Positions 9,698 to 18,823 of a DNA stretch of 64,000 nucleotides are shown in pieces (position 1 is the first letter of the stretch; every line of letters begins with the position of its first letter). A model generated the notes under the pieces. It had not been told where the DNA came from. It made no database searches and saw nothing but the letters and a program-made list of their open reading frames with translations. Both the position numbers and the translations under genes were made by a program. Origin of the DNA: Bacteroides caecigallinarum (lineage in GTDB: Bacteria; Bacteroidota; Bacteroidia; Bacteroidales; Bacteroidaceae). Location of the stretch: assembly GCF_016901995.1 (NCBI RefSeq), contig NZ_JACJLE010000013.1, positions 1 to 64,000 of the forward strand, read 5' to 3'.

Positions 9698-10276
9698 ATG
9701 GATTACACTAATATCATCGGCGAAAAAATCAAATCGCTCAGAAACATAAAAGAGATCAGTATAGAAGAATTGGCAGAAAATACAGGTTTGACTACTGAAC
9801 AAATCACACGCATTGAAGAAAATATCGATATTCCGTCGCTGGCACCGCTAATCAAGATAGCACGTGCCCTTGGTGTACGCTTGGGTACATTCCTTGACGA
9901 CCAGGACAGCGAATCCGGTCCGGTGGTATGCCGCAAAGGTGAAGCTGACGACACTATAAGTTTCTCAAACAATGCTACTGACTCACGCCAGCACATGCAC
10001 TATCACTCACTTTCACGCAGTAAGACCGACCGCCACATGGAGCCTTTCATCATAGACATTGATGAGAACGATGAAACCGTGTTCAACCAGTCGGCTCACG
10101 AGGGCGAAGAATTCATAATGGTAGTGAAAGGTATGGTGGAAATCACTTACGGAAAGAACGCTTACGTTCTTGAAGAAGGCGACACAATTTATTACGACTC
10201 TATCGTGCCTCATCATGTTCATGCCTACGAAGGTCAGGCAGCACGTATTCTTGCAGTTATCTATACACCAATCTAA
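9698..10276 (+). CDS. XRE-family regulator with C-terminal cupin sensor
   Basis: 192 residues. The N-terminal helix-turn-helix spans about residues 8-62 ([20 protein letters not shown]). A cupin barrel follows at about 110-190 ([17 protein letters not shown], then [10 protein letters not shown] and VPHHVHAY). HTH-cupin proteins are usually one-component repressors whose barrel binds a small ligand. The neighbouring acyl-CoA synthetase starts only 16 bases after the stop, so this protein probably controls it, with an acyl or acyl-CoA ligand as a guess. Confidence 0.88.
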   Translation: MDYTNIIGEKIKSLRNIKEISIEELAENTGLTTEQITRIEENIDIPSLAPLIKIARALGVRLGTFLDDQDSESGPVVCRKGEADDTISFSNNATDSRQHMHYHSLSRSKTDRHMEPFIIDIDENDETVFNQSAHEGEEFIMVVKGMVEITYGKNAYVLEEGDTIYYDSIVPHHVHAYEGQAARILAVIYTPI

Positions 10277-10292
10277 TCAAAAGCCGGAAACC

Positions 10293-11945
10293 ATGTTACA
10301 GTTATCAGAAAGAACACTTGGCGACTGGCTCGAACATTGGGCCGAAGTCACCCCCGACAAAGAATATATAGTCTATTCCGACCGCAACCTGCGCTTCACA
10401 TGGAGCCAGTTCAACAAGCGCGTGGACAATATGGCAAAGGGTCTGCTCGCCATCGGAGTGAAAAAAGGAACTCACGTAGGTATATGGGCAGGAAATGTGC
10501 CAGACTGGCTGACATTCCTGTATGCATGTGCCAAGATTGGTGCAGTGGCAGTCACAGTAAACACCAACTACAAACAGGCAGAGCTTGAATATCTGTGCCA
10601 GAACTCTGACATGCACACCCTATGTATCGTAAACGGAGAGAAAGACAGCGATTTCGTCCAGATGACATACAATATGCTCCCGGAACTGAAAACCTTCAGT
10701 CGCGGACACATGAAGAGCAAACGTTTCCCATGTATGCGTAATGTTGTCTATATCGGTCAGGAAAAATTCAGAGGAATGTATAACACTCCGGAAATTCTTC
10801 TTCTAGGAAACAACATAGACGATGAGGTTCTTGAAAACGCAAAAAAGCAAGTAAGCTGTCACGACACAGTAAATATGCAATACACATCAGGTACAACAGG
10901 ATTCCCGAAAGGAGTAATGTTGAGCCACTATAACATCACAAACAACGGCTACCTGACAGGTGAACACATGAAGTTTACATCAGACGACAAACTATGTGTA
11001 TGTGTACCGCTGTTCCACTGCTTCGGTGTAGTGCTTGCCACAATGAACTGCCTCACACACGGATGTACACAGGTAATGCTGGAACGCTTCGACCCGCTGC
11101 TCGTCCTTGCATCAGTGCATAAAGAACGCTGTACGGCACTATACGGTGTACCTACAATGTTCATCGCCGAACTCCACCACCCTATGTTCGATATGTTCGA
11201 CCTCAGCAGTCTGCGCACCGGTATCATGGCAGGTTCTCTCTGCCCTGTGGAACTGATGCGTCAGGTTGAAGAAAAGATGTTTATGCGCGTCACCAGCGTT
11301 TACGGTCTGACAGAAGCATCGCCGGGTATGACACACACTCGCATAGACGACCCGTTTGAAGTGCGCTGTACAACAGTAGGACGTGATTTCGAATTCACCG
11401 AAGTGAAAGTTCTTGACCCGGAAACAGGTGAAGAATGTCCTGTAGGCGTGCAGGGAGAAATGTGTAACCGCGGATATAATACCATGCAGGGTTACTACAA
11501 GAACCCTGAAGCTACAGCTGAAGTCATCGACAAGAATGGTTTCCTTCATTCAGGCGATCTTGGTGTGAAAGACGAAAACGGCAACTACCGCATAACAGGA
11601 CGTATCAAAGATATGATTATCCGTGGAGGTGAGAATATCTATCCGCGCGAAATCGAAGAATTCCTCTATCAGATGCCTGGCATAAAGGACGTGCAGGTAG
11701 CTGGAATTCCGTCGAAGAAATATGGAGAGGCAGTAGGCGCATTCATCATCCTGCACGAAGGATGCGAAATGAACGAATTCGACGTTCGCGAATTCTGTCA
11801 GGGCAAGATTGCAAGATACAAAATACCGAAATATATCTTCTTCGTAGATGGTTTCCCTCTGACAGGAAGCGGAAAGATTCAGAAATTCAAGCTGAAAGAC
11901 ATAGGTTTGGAACTCTGCAAACAGAAAGGTATAGAAATAATCTGA
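10293..11945 (+). CDS. AMP-binding acyl-CoA synthetase (FadD-like)
   Basis: 550 residues. Adenylate-forming enzyme with P-loop [16 protein letters not shown] (about residues 195-210), the A5-type motif [10 protein letters not shown], and the hinge/A8 region [16 protein letters not shown]. The catalytic lysine is in GSGKIQKFK near the C-terminus. It activates a carboxylic acid with ATP and transfers it to CoA; a medium or long fatty acid is the likely substrate, inferred from family resemblance. The ATG at 10293 gives the family N-terminus ([12 protein letters not shown]). It is co-transcribed with the XRE-cupin regulator and ends at a strong terminator. Confidence 0.9.
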   Translation: MLQLSERTLGDWLEHWAEVTPDKEYIVYSDRNLRFTWSQFNKRVDNMAKGLLAIGVKKGTHVGIWAGNVPDWLTFLYACAKIGAVAVTVNTNYKQAELEYLCQNSDMHTLCIVNGEKDSDFVQMTYNMLPELKTFSRGHMKSKRFPCMRNVVYIGQEKFRGMYNTPEILLLGNNIDDEVLENAKKQVSCHDTVNMQYTSGTTGFPKGVMLSHYNITNNGYLTGEHMKFTSDDKLCVCVPLFHCFGVVLATMNCLTHGCTQVMLERFDPLLVLASVHKERCTALYGVPTMFIAELHHPMFDMFDLSSLRTGIMAGSLCPVELMRQVEEKMFMRVTSVYGLTEASPGMTHTRIDDPFEVRCTTVGRDFEFTEVKVLDPETGEECPVGVQGEMCNRGYNTMQGYYKNPEATAEVIDKNGFLHSGDLGVKDENGNYRITGRIKDMIIRGGENIYPREIEEFLYQMPGIKDVQVAGIPSKKYGEAVGAFIILHEGCEMNEFDVREFCQGKIARYKIPKYIFFVDGFPLTGSGKIQKFKLKDIGLELCKQKGIEII

Positions 11946-11973
11946 CATTATATATTATTATATAGATAGTATA

Positions 11974-12017
11974 TGGAGCCACAGTGGCATAGTTACCACA
12001 GTGGCTCCATTTTTTTG
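11974..12017 (+). terminator. Terminator after the acyl-CoA synthetase
   Basis: TGGAGCCAC (11974-11982) pairs with GTGGCTCCA (12001-12009). After one mismatch the stem continues with GTGG/CCAC, and a T-run follows. Strong rho-independent terminator. Confidence 0.9.
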
Positions 12018-12339
12018 TTTCTACCGAAACAATACCTCGTTCTTCCACATAAAAACATGTTTTCGTGCTGACATTTTCTATAAATATAACAGATAAAATA
12101 CTTTTATCTCCAGCAAAAGAGCCTCTTCTACCCTATATATTTTATCAATGTATATAGTTTAAAAGATGACAGGAATCATGTTTTGTCAGTAATATTAAGA
12201 TAAATTTCAGCCAAAATGTCAGTTTTTGTCTGTGCCAAAACATTTTTATGCCGTGGCACACGGTTTGTTTATAATACAGCGTAACGCAAAAGTTACAGAA
12301 ATAACTTAATTAGATAATAATAAAAAAACAGATAAAATT
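12018..12339. other. dnaK leader and upstream intergenic region
   Basis: 322 bases without a gene. It holds a GTTTTCGTGCTGA motif (from about 12059) that recurs at 58422-58434, TGACA/TGTCA half-sites, and a sigma-54-like element just before dnaK. No CIRCE-type operator was seen. Confidence 0.6.
12167..12268 (+). promoter_or_regulatory. Sigma-54-like dnaK promoter with upstream half-sites
   Basis: TGGCAC (12254-12259) and TTTGT (12264-12268) keep the GG-N10-GY spacing of a -24/-12 sigma-54 promoter; the usual -12 GC is GT here. Upstream, TGACA (12167-12171) and TGTCA (12184-12188) form an inverted repeat with a 12-base spacer. A further TGTCAG/TGTCTG pair (12217-12222 and 12227-12232) lies closer in. 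This arrangement fits an enhancer-dependent promoter, but activity is inferred only. Confidence 0.45.
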
Positions 12340-14253
12340 ATGGGAAAGATTATTGGTATTGACTTAGGTACAACAAACTCATGTGTAGCAGTGTTCGAAG
12401 GTAACGAACCAGTTGTAATCGCTAACAGCGAAGGTAAGCGTACTACTCCATCAGTAGTAGGTTTCGTTGACGGCGGCGAACGTAAAATCGGTGACCCTGC
12501 AAAACGTCAGGCTATCACAAACCCAACTCGTACAGTTTACTCAATCAAACGTTTCATGGGTGAAACTTACGAACAGGTAGCAAAAGAAATAGAACGTGTT
12601 CCATATAAAGTAGTTCGTGGCGAAAACAATACTCCACGTGTTGACATCGACGGACGTCTTTACACTCCACAGGAAATCTCAGCTATGATTCTTCAGAAAA
12701 TGAAGAAAACTGCTGAAGACTATCTTGGACAGGAAGTTACAGAAGCTGTTATCACAGTTCCGGCATACTTCTCAGACTCACAGCGTCAGGCTACAAAAGA
12801 AGCTGGTCAGATTGCAGGTCTTGAAGTAAAACGTATTGTAAACGAACCGACAGCAGCAGCACTTGCATACGGTGTTGACAAATCAAACAAGGATATGAAG
12901 GTTGCAGTGTTCGACCTTGGTGGTGGTACATTCGATATCTCAATCCTTGAATTCGGTGGCGGTGTGTTCGAAGTACTTTCTACAAACGGTGATACTCACC
13001 TTGGAGGTGATGACTTCGACCAGGTAATCATCGACTGGTTGGTTCAGGAATTCAAGAACGACGAAGGTGCTGACTTGACTCAGGACCCAATGGCAATGCA
13101 GCGTTTGAAAGAAGCAGCAGAAAAGGCAAAAATAGAATTGTCTTCTTCTACTTCTACAGAAATCAACTTGCCTTACATCATGCCTGTAGCTGGTGTTCCA
13201 AAGCACTTGGTTAAGACATTGAGCCGTGCTAAATTCGAACAGTTGGCACACAACTTGATCCAGGCTTGTCTTGAACCATGTAAGAAAGCTATGAGCGATG
13301 CAGGTTTGAGCAACTCAGATATCGACGAAGTAATCCTTGTAGGTGGTTCTTCACGTATCCCTGCAGTTCAGAAACTTGTAGAAGACTTCTTCGGTAAAGT
13401 TCCTTCTAAGGGTGTTAACCCAGACGAAGTAGTTGCAGTAGGTGCAGCAGTTCAGGGTGCCGTATTGACAGACGAAATCAAGGGTGTTGTTCTTCTTGAC
13501 GTAACTCCATTGTCAATGGGTATCGAAACAATGGGTGGTGTGATGACAAAACTTATCGACGCCAACACTACTATCCCTTGCAAGAAGAGTGAAGTGTTCT
13601 CTACAGCAGCCGACAACCAGACAGAAGTAACAATCCACGTACTTCAGGGTGAACGTCCTATGGCAGCACAGAACAAATCAATCGGTCAGTTCAACCTGAC
13701 AGGTATCGCTCCAGCTCGTCGTGGTGTTCCTCAGATTGAAGTAACATTCGATATCGATGCCAACGGTATCTTGAAAGTATCTGCTAAGGATAAGGCTACA
13801 GGTAAGGAACAGGCTATCCGTATCGAAGCTTCATCAGGTTTGAGCAAGGAAGAAATCGAACGTATGAAGGCTGAAGCTGAAGCAAACGCAGAAGCTGATA
13901 AGAAAGAAAAGGAACGTATCGACAAATTGAACCAGGCTGACAGCTTGATCTTCTCTACAGAAAATCAGTTGAAAGACCTTGGCGATAAGATCCCTGCAGA
14001 CAAGAAAGCTCCTATCGAAGCTTCTCTTCAGAAACTGAAAGACGCTCACAAGGCTCAGGATTTGGCTGGTATCGACGCTGCAAGTGCAGAACTCCAGTCA
14101 GCTTTCCAGGCAGCAAGCGCTGAAATGTATGCTCAGTCAGGCGCACAGGGCGGTGCTCAGGCAGGTCCTAACGCAGGTCAGGCAAACAATGGTGGTGCTA
14201 ATGACAAGCATGGCGACAATGTTCAAGATGCTGATTTTGAGGAAGTCAAGTAA
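12340..14253 (+). CDS. dnaK: Molecular chaperone DnaK (Hsp70)
   Basis: 637 residues. Actin-like ATPase domain with [13 protein letters not shown] at the N-terminus, the phosphate-2 motif [12 protein letters not shown] (about residues 190-201) and [13 protein letters not shown] (about 335-347). The substrate-binding domain follows ([17 protein letters not shown]), then a helical lid and a Gly/Ala-rich tail ending EEVK. It refolds proteins with DnaJ and GrpE, which are not in this window. Codon use is strongly optimised. Its last 15 bases including the stop recur at 29026-29040, which marks it as the insertion site of the accessory island. Confidence 0.98.
   Translation: MGKIIGIDLGTTNSCVAVFEGNEPVVIANSEGKRTTPSVVGFVDGGERKIGDPAKRQAITNPTRTVYSIKRFMGETYEQVAKEIERVPYKVVRGENNTPRVDIDGRLYTPQEISAMILQKMKKTAEDYLGQEVTEAVITVPAYFSDSQRQATKEAGQIAGLEVKRIVNEPTAAALAYGVDKSNKDMKVAVFDLGGGTFDISILEFGGGVFEVLSTNGDTHLGGDDFDQVIIDWLVQEFKNDEGADLTQDPMAMQRLKEAAEKAKIELSSSTSTEINLPYIMPVAGVPKHLVKTLSRAKFEQLAHNLIQACLEPCKKAMSDAGLSNSDIDEVILVGGSSRIPAVQKLVEDFFGKVPSKGVNPDEVVAVGAAVQGAVLTDEIKGVVLLDVTPLSMGIETMGGVMTKLIDANTTIPCKKSEVFSTAADNQTEVTIHVLQGERPMAAQNKSIGQFNLTGIAPARRGVPQIEVTFDIDANGILKVSAKDKATGKEQAIRIEASSGLSKEEIERMKAEAEANAEADKKEKERIDKLNQADSLIFSTENQLKDLGDKIPADKKAPIEASLQKLKDAHKAQDLAGIDAASAELQSAFQAASAEMYAQSGAQGGAQAGPNAGQANNGGANDKHGDNVQDADFEEVK
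14239..14253 (+). repeat. Left attachment-like repeat (dnaK tail)
   Basis: GAGGAAGTCAAGTAA, the last four sense codons and stop of dnaK. The identical 15-mer lies at 29026-29040 in the same orientation. The two copies would be attL and attR of an element integrated at the dnaK 3' end without disrupting the gene. Confidence 0.6.
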
Positions 14254-14285
14254 GTAACGATAAATAAACAATAAACATCCATAAG

Positions 14286-14324
14286 AAAAGGTGTGGAAAT
14301 CAGACGATTCCACACCTTTTTTTG
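14286..14324 (+). terminator. Terminator after dnaK
   Basis: AAAAGGTGTGGAA (14286-14298) pairs with TTCCACACCTTTT (14308-14320), followed by more T. If the island model is right, this hairpin lies inside the island and was supplied by it; a different terminator follows the second dnaK-tail copy. Confidence 0.9.
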
Positions 14325-14377
14325 TTTTTATATTTGGTGTTTTTCTATCTATGTTTATTGTTTTTTATGGAATAAAT

Positions 14378-14416
14378 GTACCATATTTGTACCGTAACTT
14401 AATGGTAGATAATGTG
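14378..14416 (+). repeat. Composite end repeat, copy 1
   Basis: GTACCATATTTGTACC (14378-14393), then GTAGATAATGTG (14405-14416) starting exactly 27 bases after the first motif. Copy 2 has the same spacing. The first motif recurs at the right end of the island. Confidence 0.7.
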
Positions 14417-14546
14417 ACACTTAAAAAATCTATAGTCTGAAAATCAAGGATATACACAAGTGGTTTTTCCTTTATCAATATTGAAAAAGAATATTGGGAT
14501 ACATTTTTGATTCATTGTTCCTAAAATATATGTAATTCACTTATTA

Positions 14547-14585
14547 GTACCATATTTGTACCGCAACAAATTAGTAGATAATGTG
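14547..14585 (+). repeat. Composite end repeat, copy 2
   Basis: GTACCATATTTGTACC (14547-14562) and GTAGATAATGTG (14574-14585), again 27 bases start to start. It begins 169 bases after copy 1, with a few mismatches between the motifs. Confidence 0.7.
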
Positions 14586-14683
14586 CAACAAATGAATATA
14601 TAAATACTTAAATAACAGTAAGTTATAAGTTTTCATATTTTCTCATCAAAGAATTGCTGAAATAAAATCAGATTGTTCTCTAA

Positions 14684-14833
14684 TTCTAATCAAATATTAC
14701 TTATTTTCTAGCTTAATAGCTTCATATATGCATCTGATAAGTCTTTGTTGTTTATCGATTTTTATCTGTAATTATTTATGTTTAATTAGCTATCGCGTGT
14801 CTTTACATTTTACGCTGCGGATTGAGTATTTTA
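14684..14833 (+). repeat. Diverged 150-bp direct repeat, left copy
   Basis: Aligns with 27945-28094 in the same orientation, at roughly 80% identity by eye. Shared blocks include GCTTCATATATGCATCT, TGTAATTATTTA, ACATTTTACGC and GGATTGAGTATTTT. It is non-coding. Confidence 0.7.
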
Positions 14834-15110
14834 ACTGGTGAATTTGTGATTGCTTTTCTGTGCATTTTCGCAGTCAGCTATGAAGGAGATAAAATATCTG
14901 ACAGAATTGCGACTAGATTCTTGATTTGAGACTCGAAGCTTTTGGTACGGTGCAGATCCAAGACCAAAGTGGTGTGGCAAGACAGCAACTGCTGAATCTC
15001 GGGCTGCAAGTGTTATAAAGTTGAGACGGAAGATTTATCTAGTACTGAAAGGACAAAGCCATCGCTATTGCTTAAAGGCACTACCTCAGTCTAATTTACG
15101 TCTTCAGATT

Positions 15111-15656
15111 TTAGGATAAAGCATTTTTTACTATCTGTTTTTCACGGATATAGTCTACCATTTCCTTTGTTGCCTTTCCTGCTCTTGCTATGTCTATAAT
15201 AGTAATACAATTTTTTTGAGGAGCATCCGGAATGCACGTCATGACTTCCTCCCATGCTGAGTCATGTAGCATGTCGGAAGTTATGTCCTTATATTGGGCA
15301 ATAGCGTCATCTAGACAACGCCTGTTTGAGCCTGAAATGTAGTCCATATTAGGTGTGGCAGAAGTATAAACCTTCTTGTCATGCACTTTTATGTTGATAA
15401 GAAATTCATCAAAATTACCCTCCAGCTGCATTCTCTCTGCTATTTGTAGTGCCTTGTAAATGTAGGTAGGAACAGGGCCATGCTTCAATGCCTTAAAAGA
15501 GTCTTCTATAAGCACTTTCCCATATTTGAGAAGATGATCCTGCTGAGCAAAATAAAGTATTTTAAATAACTTTATAAACTCTACTCCATGAGGGAAACTT
15601 TGCATGATATATAGTAATACCGCTCTCATTTTAGCTATTTGTATCTTTTCTTTCAT
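15111..15656 (-). CDS. Panacea-domain (SocA-like, DUF4065) protein A
   Basis: 181 residues from the ATG at 15656. A longer frame to 15821 exists, but its first 55 codons look unlike the family. The Panacea hallmark is FIKLFKILYFAQQDHLLKYG (about residues 28-47), followed by the HGPVP turn (about 58-62) and the helical SAWEEV region near the end. The domain is known as a promiscuous antitoxin or anti-protease-type adaptor that pairs with many unrelated toxins. No obvious partner is fused. It lies about 290 bases downstream of the frameshifted third gene of the ATPase-nuclease operon on the same strand, so a functional link is inferred. Confidence 0.78.
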   Translation of the reverse strand: MKEKIQIAKMRAVLLYIMQSFPHGVEFIKLFKILYFAQQDHLLKYGKVLIEDSFKALKHGPVPTYIYKALQIAERMQLEGNFDEFLINIKVHDKKVYTSATPNMDYISGSNRRCLDDAIAQYKDITSDMLHDSAWEEVMTCIPDAPQKNCITIIDIARAGKATKEMVDYIREKQIVKNALS

Positions 15657-15944
15657 CTTAATCAAATCTATAATTGGCAAAATGTAACTAATATTTCTGT
15701 TTAGATGATAATTCATTGGAATAGACTGCCAACCTTTTATTATTTCTTCTCTTTTTTCCTTCCAAATTAAATGTTTTGTTATGCAGATATTTGAGCAGGG
15801 CGCAACCATACTAGCCGACAATCAGGAGATATAGAATGCTTTTATAACATATTCATTATAATCACTTTCTGTTTCAACTGCTCAAAGTCTTTCCTGTTTC
15901 ATTACTGGTATCTTTATTAGATTGGACTTTTCCTATGATTTAAT

Positions 15945-16243
15945 TCATTCATTTATCAGAGAAGAATATAATGCTTTCGGCAATTCATAAACCGCCATAA
16001 ACGCAAGAATGATGTCCTTAGTTTTTACATAAGCGATACTTTCCAAACTGATAAGTCCTTTTATTAGTGGGTGGTCTCAGTTACAGATAGGCAATACACT
16101 TTAGAATCTGGATATTCTTGTCTTTTCTCCATCCATTGTTCCTGTATATATGGTTTACTCTGATAACTATCAGAGTATTTCTTGTTATTTTTAGCAAACT
16201 TTGTACTCGTTATCGTATATTCTCTGTTCAAAGACAAAGTCAT
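15945..16243 (-). pseudogene. Frameshifted third gene of the ATPase-nuclease operon
   Basis: From the ATG at 16243, overlapping the end of the upstream gene by 53 bases, a protein-like 59-codon frame runs to a TAA at 16064 (containing KPYIQEQWMEKRQEYPDS). A -1 step near 16068-16075 (ACCACCC) enters a second frame (PLIKGLISLESIAYVKTKD, then AFMAVYELPKALYSSLINE) that stops at 15945. Joined, they give about 100 residues. After that stop the same frame continues protein-like to 15822 with further stops. It is most simply a decayed gene; programmed frameshifting is less likely. The family is not recognised. Confidence 0.4.
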
Positions 16244-16841
16244 GTATCAGTAGCTCATGAGCCCGGATATTGGCGAATATTTTCTGTGGTTTTCGGAAAG
16301 CCCGTAATGATTTTGACATGATTCCATTAGGTCTCGTATCTGTCAGTCGGCATGAAAAAAGAGCCACTTTTTTTTCATAGTCGTCCAAAAAGTTGTTTAC
16401 GCTATAGAATTTTTCAATGGAGATTTCTAGTTGTTTTTTTGCGTATGCCAGTTTTCCTTCCTTTTCTTCCCCTGTTTTGGGAGAAGTGAAAGGCATGATG
16501 TATTGTTTTTCGCTTTCAGTCAACTCATTGAATATGATGAAATCATATCCGGCTATCGGATTGATGATAAAGTCACATTTACGTCCCATACCGGCATCTG
16601 TATCGCGAAAGATGTTTATATAGTGTTCGAAATCTATGATTTCTACATCTGTTTCCGAATTGTTGTTAATGACGGATACGCCATTACCTGTATATTGTAC
16701 AATTTGCAGTTGTCCGTCTCGTATTTCGAATTTGCCTTTAGGCCGTTGTTCTCTTCGGACTTGCATGGTGTCTTCTTTCCATTCCTGTCCGAAATGTGCG
16801 GGATAGTCCTTTTTGAGGAAGTCAATCAGTGCGCTGTCCAT
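16191..16841 (-). CDS. Putative PD-(D/E)XK-like partner of the AAA ATPase
   Basis: 216 residues, family not recognised with confidence. A pattern resembling a restriction-nuclease core is visible: KCDFII (D90), then YDFIIFNELTE (E106), then a helix with a conserved-looking glutamine, AKKQLEIS (Q137). The usual lysine of the E-x-K pair is replaced by threonine, so nuclease activity is only a proposal. It starts 3 bases after the ATPase stop and is certainly co-transcribed. ATPase-plus-small-effector pairs of this layout occur in defence systems such as Septu and AbiL. Its 3' end is overlapped by the frameshifted third gene. Confidence 0.55.
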   Translation of the reverse strand: MDSALIDFLKKDYPAHFGQEWKEDTMQVRREQRPKGKFEIRDGQLQIVQYTGNGVSVINNNSETDVEIIDFEHYINIFRDTDAGMGRKCDFIINPIAGYDFIIFNELTESEKQYIMPFTSPKTGEEKEGKLAYAKKQLEISIEKFYSVNNFLDDYEKKVALFSCRLTDTRPNGIMSKSLRAFRKPQKIFANIRAHELLIHDFVFEQRIYDNEYKVC

Positions 16842-16844
16842 ACA

Positions 16845-18014
16845 TTATTCCTCCATGCTTTCGTATTCGTCAAAGATTCTTTCCATCGTGTCGGACATGT
16901 CGTAGGTATTGATTACATACTCTTCCGTTTCGTTATCCGTTGCCATCAGAGATGTCAGAGTGCCTTCATGTACACGATATACGGCAATATTATCCTTTTC
17001 CAGGAATGGATAGTTTTCCCTTGCCTTTTCAAAGTATCCGGCACGAAGCAGTACGTTCAGATGGTTTACGATATAAGGGCTGTGTGTGGCTATCATCAGC
17101 CCCAGCTTGCGGTCTTCATTGTTTTTGTGGAACGCTTCATCAATAAGATTGCTTATGAGGGCCCTCTGTGCCTCTGGATCAAGACTCAGTTCAGCTTCTT
17201 CTATATGGATATGCACATACTTCTCCAAATCGCTTTGGTTGATTTGGGGAGTGAATTTTTCAAGTCTGTCTTGTTTGTACAGATAGTCCAGCACAGAGCG
17301 CTTGAAAGCATCCTTGAATGAGAATTCTTTTGCAAAATAGCGAACAATGGTGACCAATGGAGCAGATGTCTGAATACCGGAAGAAGCATATCTCAGTTCC
17401 ATAGGTTTGGTGCCTTCCTGTAATGACTCTATCATAAACTGTTTAGGCTTATTGCCGGACTTCTGGACTTTCATCTTCAGATTCAGATAGTCCAGTTGCT
17501 GTTCTTTGATGACATCTGTCGCGTTGTTGAAGTCGTTGAATGTCTCGTGAAAGAAGAAGCCGAGGCTTGCCCCTTTAAGCGTAGCCACTTTGGATGCCCA
17601 TGTAGGAATTACGCTTCGTGTTTCTGATATATACGATTCCTTGAAGAATACCAGGTCGTTGTTTGGAATGTTGATGTCCGACTGCAAAGTCTTGTTGGTA
17701 TAGGACAGGGTATATTGATTCCCGTTTATTTCTACGGTATAATATATCTCGGTTTCTACCGTTATCATGCTTTCCAGGCCGTCCTGAAGCAGAGAGTTGA
17801 AACGTAGTTTGAATGGCGAACGGGTAATCTTCGCATTTTTCAGATACGACCGGATGTTTATCATTTTATAGATATATCTCATAAGTACAATAATTTTCAT
17901 GATTGTACTCTTACCACTGGCAGACTTACCGATAAATACGGTCAGTGGCTTGATATCTCTTATTTCCACTTCTTTAAGCGGGCCTAAGTTCTTTATGATT
18001 ATAGATTCTTTCAT
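16845..18014 (-). CDS. OLD/ABC-type AAA ATPase of a defence-like operon
   Basis: 389 residues. Walker A GKSASGKST (residues 29-37), a signature-like SSGIQTSAPL (about 210), Walker B HIHIEEAELSLDP (about 270) with two acidic residues, and the H-loop ATHSPYIV (about 309). This is the AAA_15/AAA_21 group related to SMC and OLD ATPases. No Toprim domain follows, so catalysis would lie in the partner gene three bases downstream. The divergent gene upstream is a Panacea protein. The arrangement suggests an ATP-gated effector, possibly anti-phage; this is inferred from organisation, not shown. Confidence 0.8.
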   Translation of the reverse strand: MKESIIIKNLGPLKEVEIRDIKPLTVFIGKSASGKSTIMKIIVLMRYIYKMINIRSYLKNAKITRSPFKLRFNSLLQDGLESMITVETEIYYTVEINGNQYTLSYTNKTLQSDINIPNNDLVFFKESYISETRSVIPTWASKVATLKGASLGFFFHETFNDFNNATDVIKEQQLDYLNLKMKVQKSGNKPKQFMIESLQEGTKPMELRYASSGIQTSAPLVTIVRYFAKEFSFKDAFKRSVLDYLYKQDRLEKFTPQINQSDLEKYVHIHIEEAELSLDPEAQRALISNLIDEAFHKNNEDRKLGLMIATHSPYIVNHLNVLLRAGYFEKARENYPFLEKDNIAVYRVHEGTLTSLMATDNETEEYVINTYDMSDTMERIFDEYESMEE

Positions 18015-18039
18015 GATTTTGAAGTTGCTTTCTAATAGG

Positions 18040-18047
18040 CAAAGATA
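18040..18047 (-). promoter_or_regulatory. -7 box of the ATPase-nuclease operon
   Basis: The minus strand reads TATCTTTG, an exact TAnnTTTG match, 26 bases upstream of the ATPase ATG. The -33 element is unclear. Confidence 0.55.
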
Positions 18048-18205
18048 CGGATAATTAATGGATTACGGGTGTGTGAAGGCTGATTTTTCAATATTTATTT
18101 TGTTCGCTTCTATCTAAAACTTTTTTATTGTTTATTTGACCACATGTGTCGACGTACATTTGTACAGTTAATTGCTTGTTTTCTTGTCCGTTTTAAGGTT
18201 AAAGC

Positions 18206-18213
18206 TATCTTTG
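18206..18213 (+). promoter_or_regulatory. -7 box of Panacea gene B
   Basis: TATCTTTG, exact consensus, 20 bases upstream of the ATG at 18233. With the box at 18047-18040 it makes a divergent promoter region of about 160 bases that a shared regulator could bind. Confidence 0.55.
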
Positions 18214-18232
18214 TAACCAAAATACATTGATT

Positions 18233-18823
18233 ATGTGTAAATTCTCTGAATATACTAAACAGAAGCTTGGTAATACGATTGTGTATATAGCGCGTAAAAA
18301 ATCTAATCTCAGCAAGACACAACTACTGATACTTTTGTATTTGATGGAGGAACGTATGGCACTGAAATATCATATCCCGTTCATAGGCATACCGTTTGAA
18401 GTATGGCAGATCGGTCCTGTAGCAAAGGATGTGTTCGTCGATCTTTCTGACAGTCCGTATCTTCTGAAAAATTTCGTAAAAACTGATTTTAAGGATGGAG
18501 GTACTTTCATTGAAGCAATAGCCGATTTTGATGACAATGAATTCTCAGAATGTGAAATCGAGATGATGGACGAGATATTGGCAAAATATGGAAATATGAC
18601 TGCATCTGATTTGGTTTCGGAAACCCATAAGGAAGGTACTCTTTGGTATCGGACAGCAGTACGTACTGGATTATTGGAGGCATTCAATAAATATGAATGC
18701 AACAATTCCGACCAGCAAATTGACTTTACAGAAGAAATGACTGATTGTGCAGCAGAGGATTATCGTGAGAGTTTGAATATACGACAGACGGCTAATCTCT
18801 TAAATACTGAATCTCATATTTGA
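18233..18823 (+). CDS. Panacea-domain (SocA-like, DUF4065) protein B
   Basis: 196 residues from the ATG at 18233; an in-frame TTG two codons upstream is less likely. Panacea features: SKTQLLILLYLMEERMALKY (about residues 25-44), the GIPFEVWQIGPV turn (about 50-61) and a C-terminal helical part with HKEGTLWYRT. It differs clearly from protein A in sequence and has a hydrophilic tail of about 40 residues. It is divergent from the ATPase-nuclease operon. Known Panacea antitoxins neutralise diverse partners, so it could guard that operon's effector; unproven. Confidence 0.75.
   Translation: MCKFSEYTKQKLGNTIVYIARKKSNLSKTQLLILLYLMEERMALKYHIPFIGIPFEVWQIGPVAKDVFVDLSDSPYLLKNFVKTDFKDGGTFIEAIADFDDNEFSECEIEMMDEILAKYGNMTASDLVSETHKEGTLWYRTAVRTGLLEAFNKYECNNSDQQIDFTEEMTDCAAEDYRESLNIRQTANLLNTESHI

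Larger units (their letters stand above)
14325..15110. other. Gene-free left end of the island
   Basis: AT-rich, with no convincing gene. It holds two composite repeats (14378-14416 and 14547-14585) and one copy of a repeat of about 150 bp (14684-14833). From 14880 an ATG frame runs to 15116 with one in-frame TGA at codon 15; it may be a gene relic but matches nothing recognised. Confidence 0.5.

Noticed and set aside
14239-14253. tRNA gene as the integration site
   Set aside because: No tRNA-like cloverleaf is seen near either end; the repeated sequence is the dnaK coding end.
14880-15116. ATG frame of 78 codons with one internal TGA
   Set aside because: No recognisable protein and a stop at codon 15; at most a relic, not reported as a gene.
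15657-15821. N-terminal extension of Panacea protein A
   Set aside because: The added 55 residues do not resemble the family and the ATG at 15656 gives the usual Panacea start.
16431-17321. Open frame of 296 codons on the plus strand
   Set aside because: It lies antisense to the ATPase-nuclease operon, is rich in Phe/Cys/Ile and matches no family; the minus-strand genes have clear motifs.
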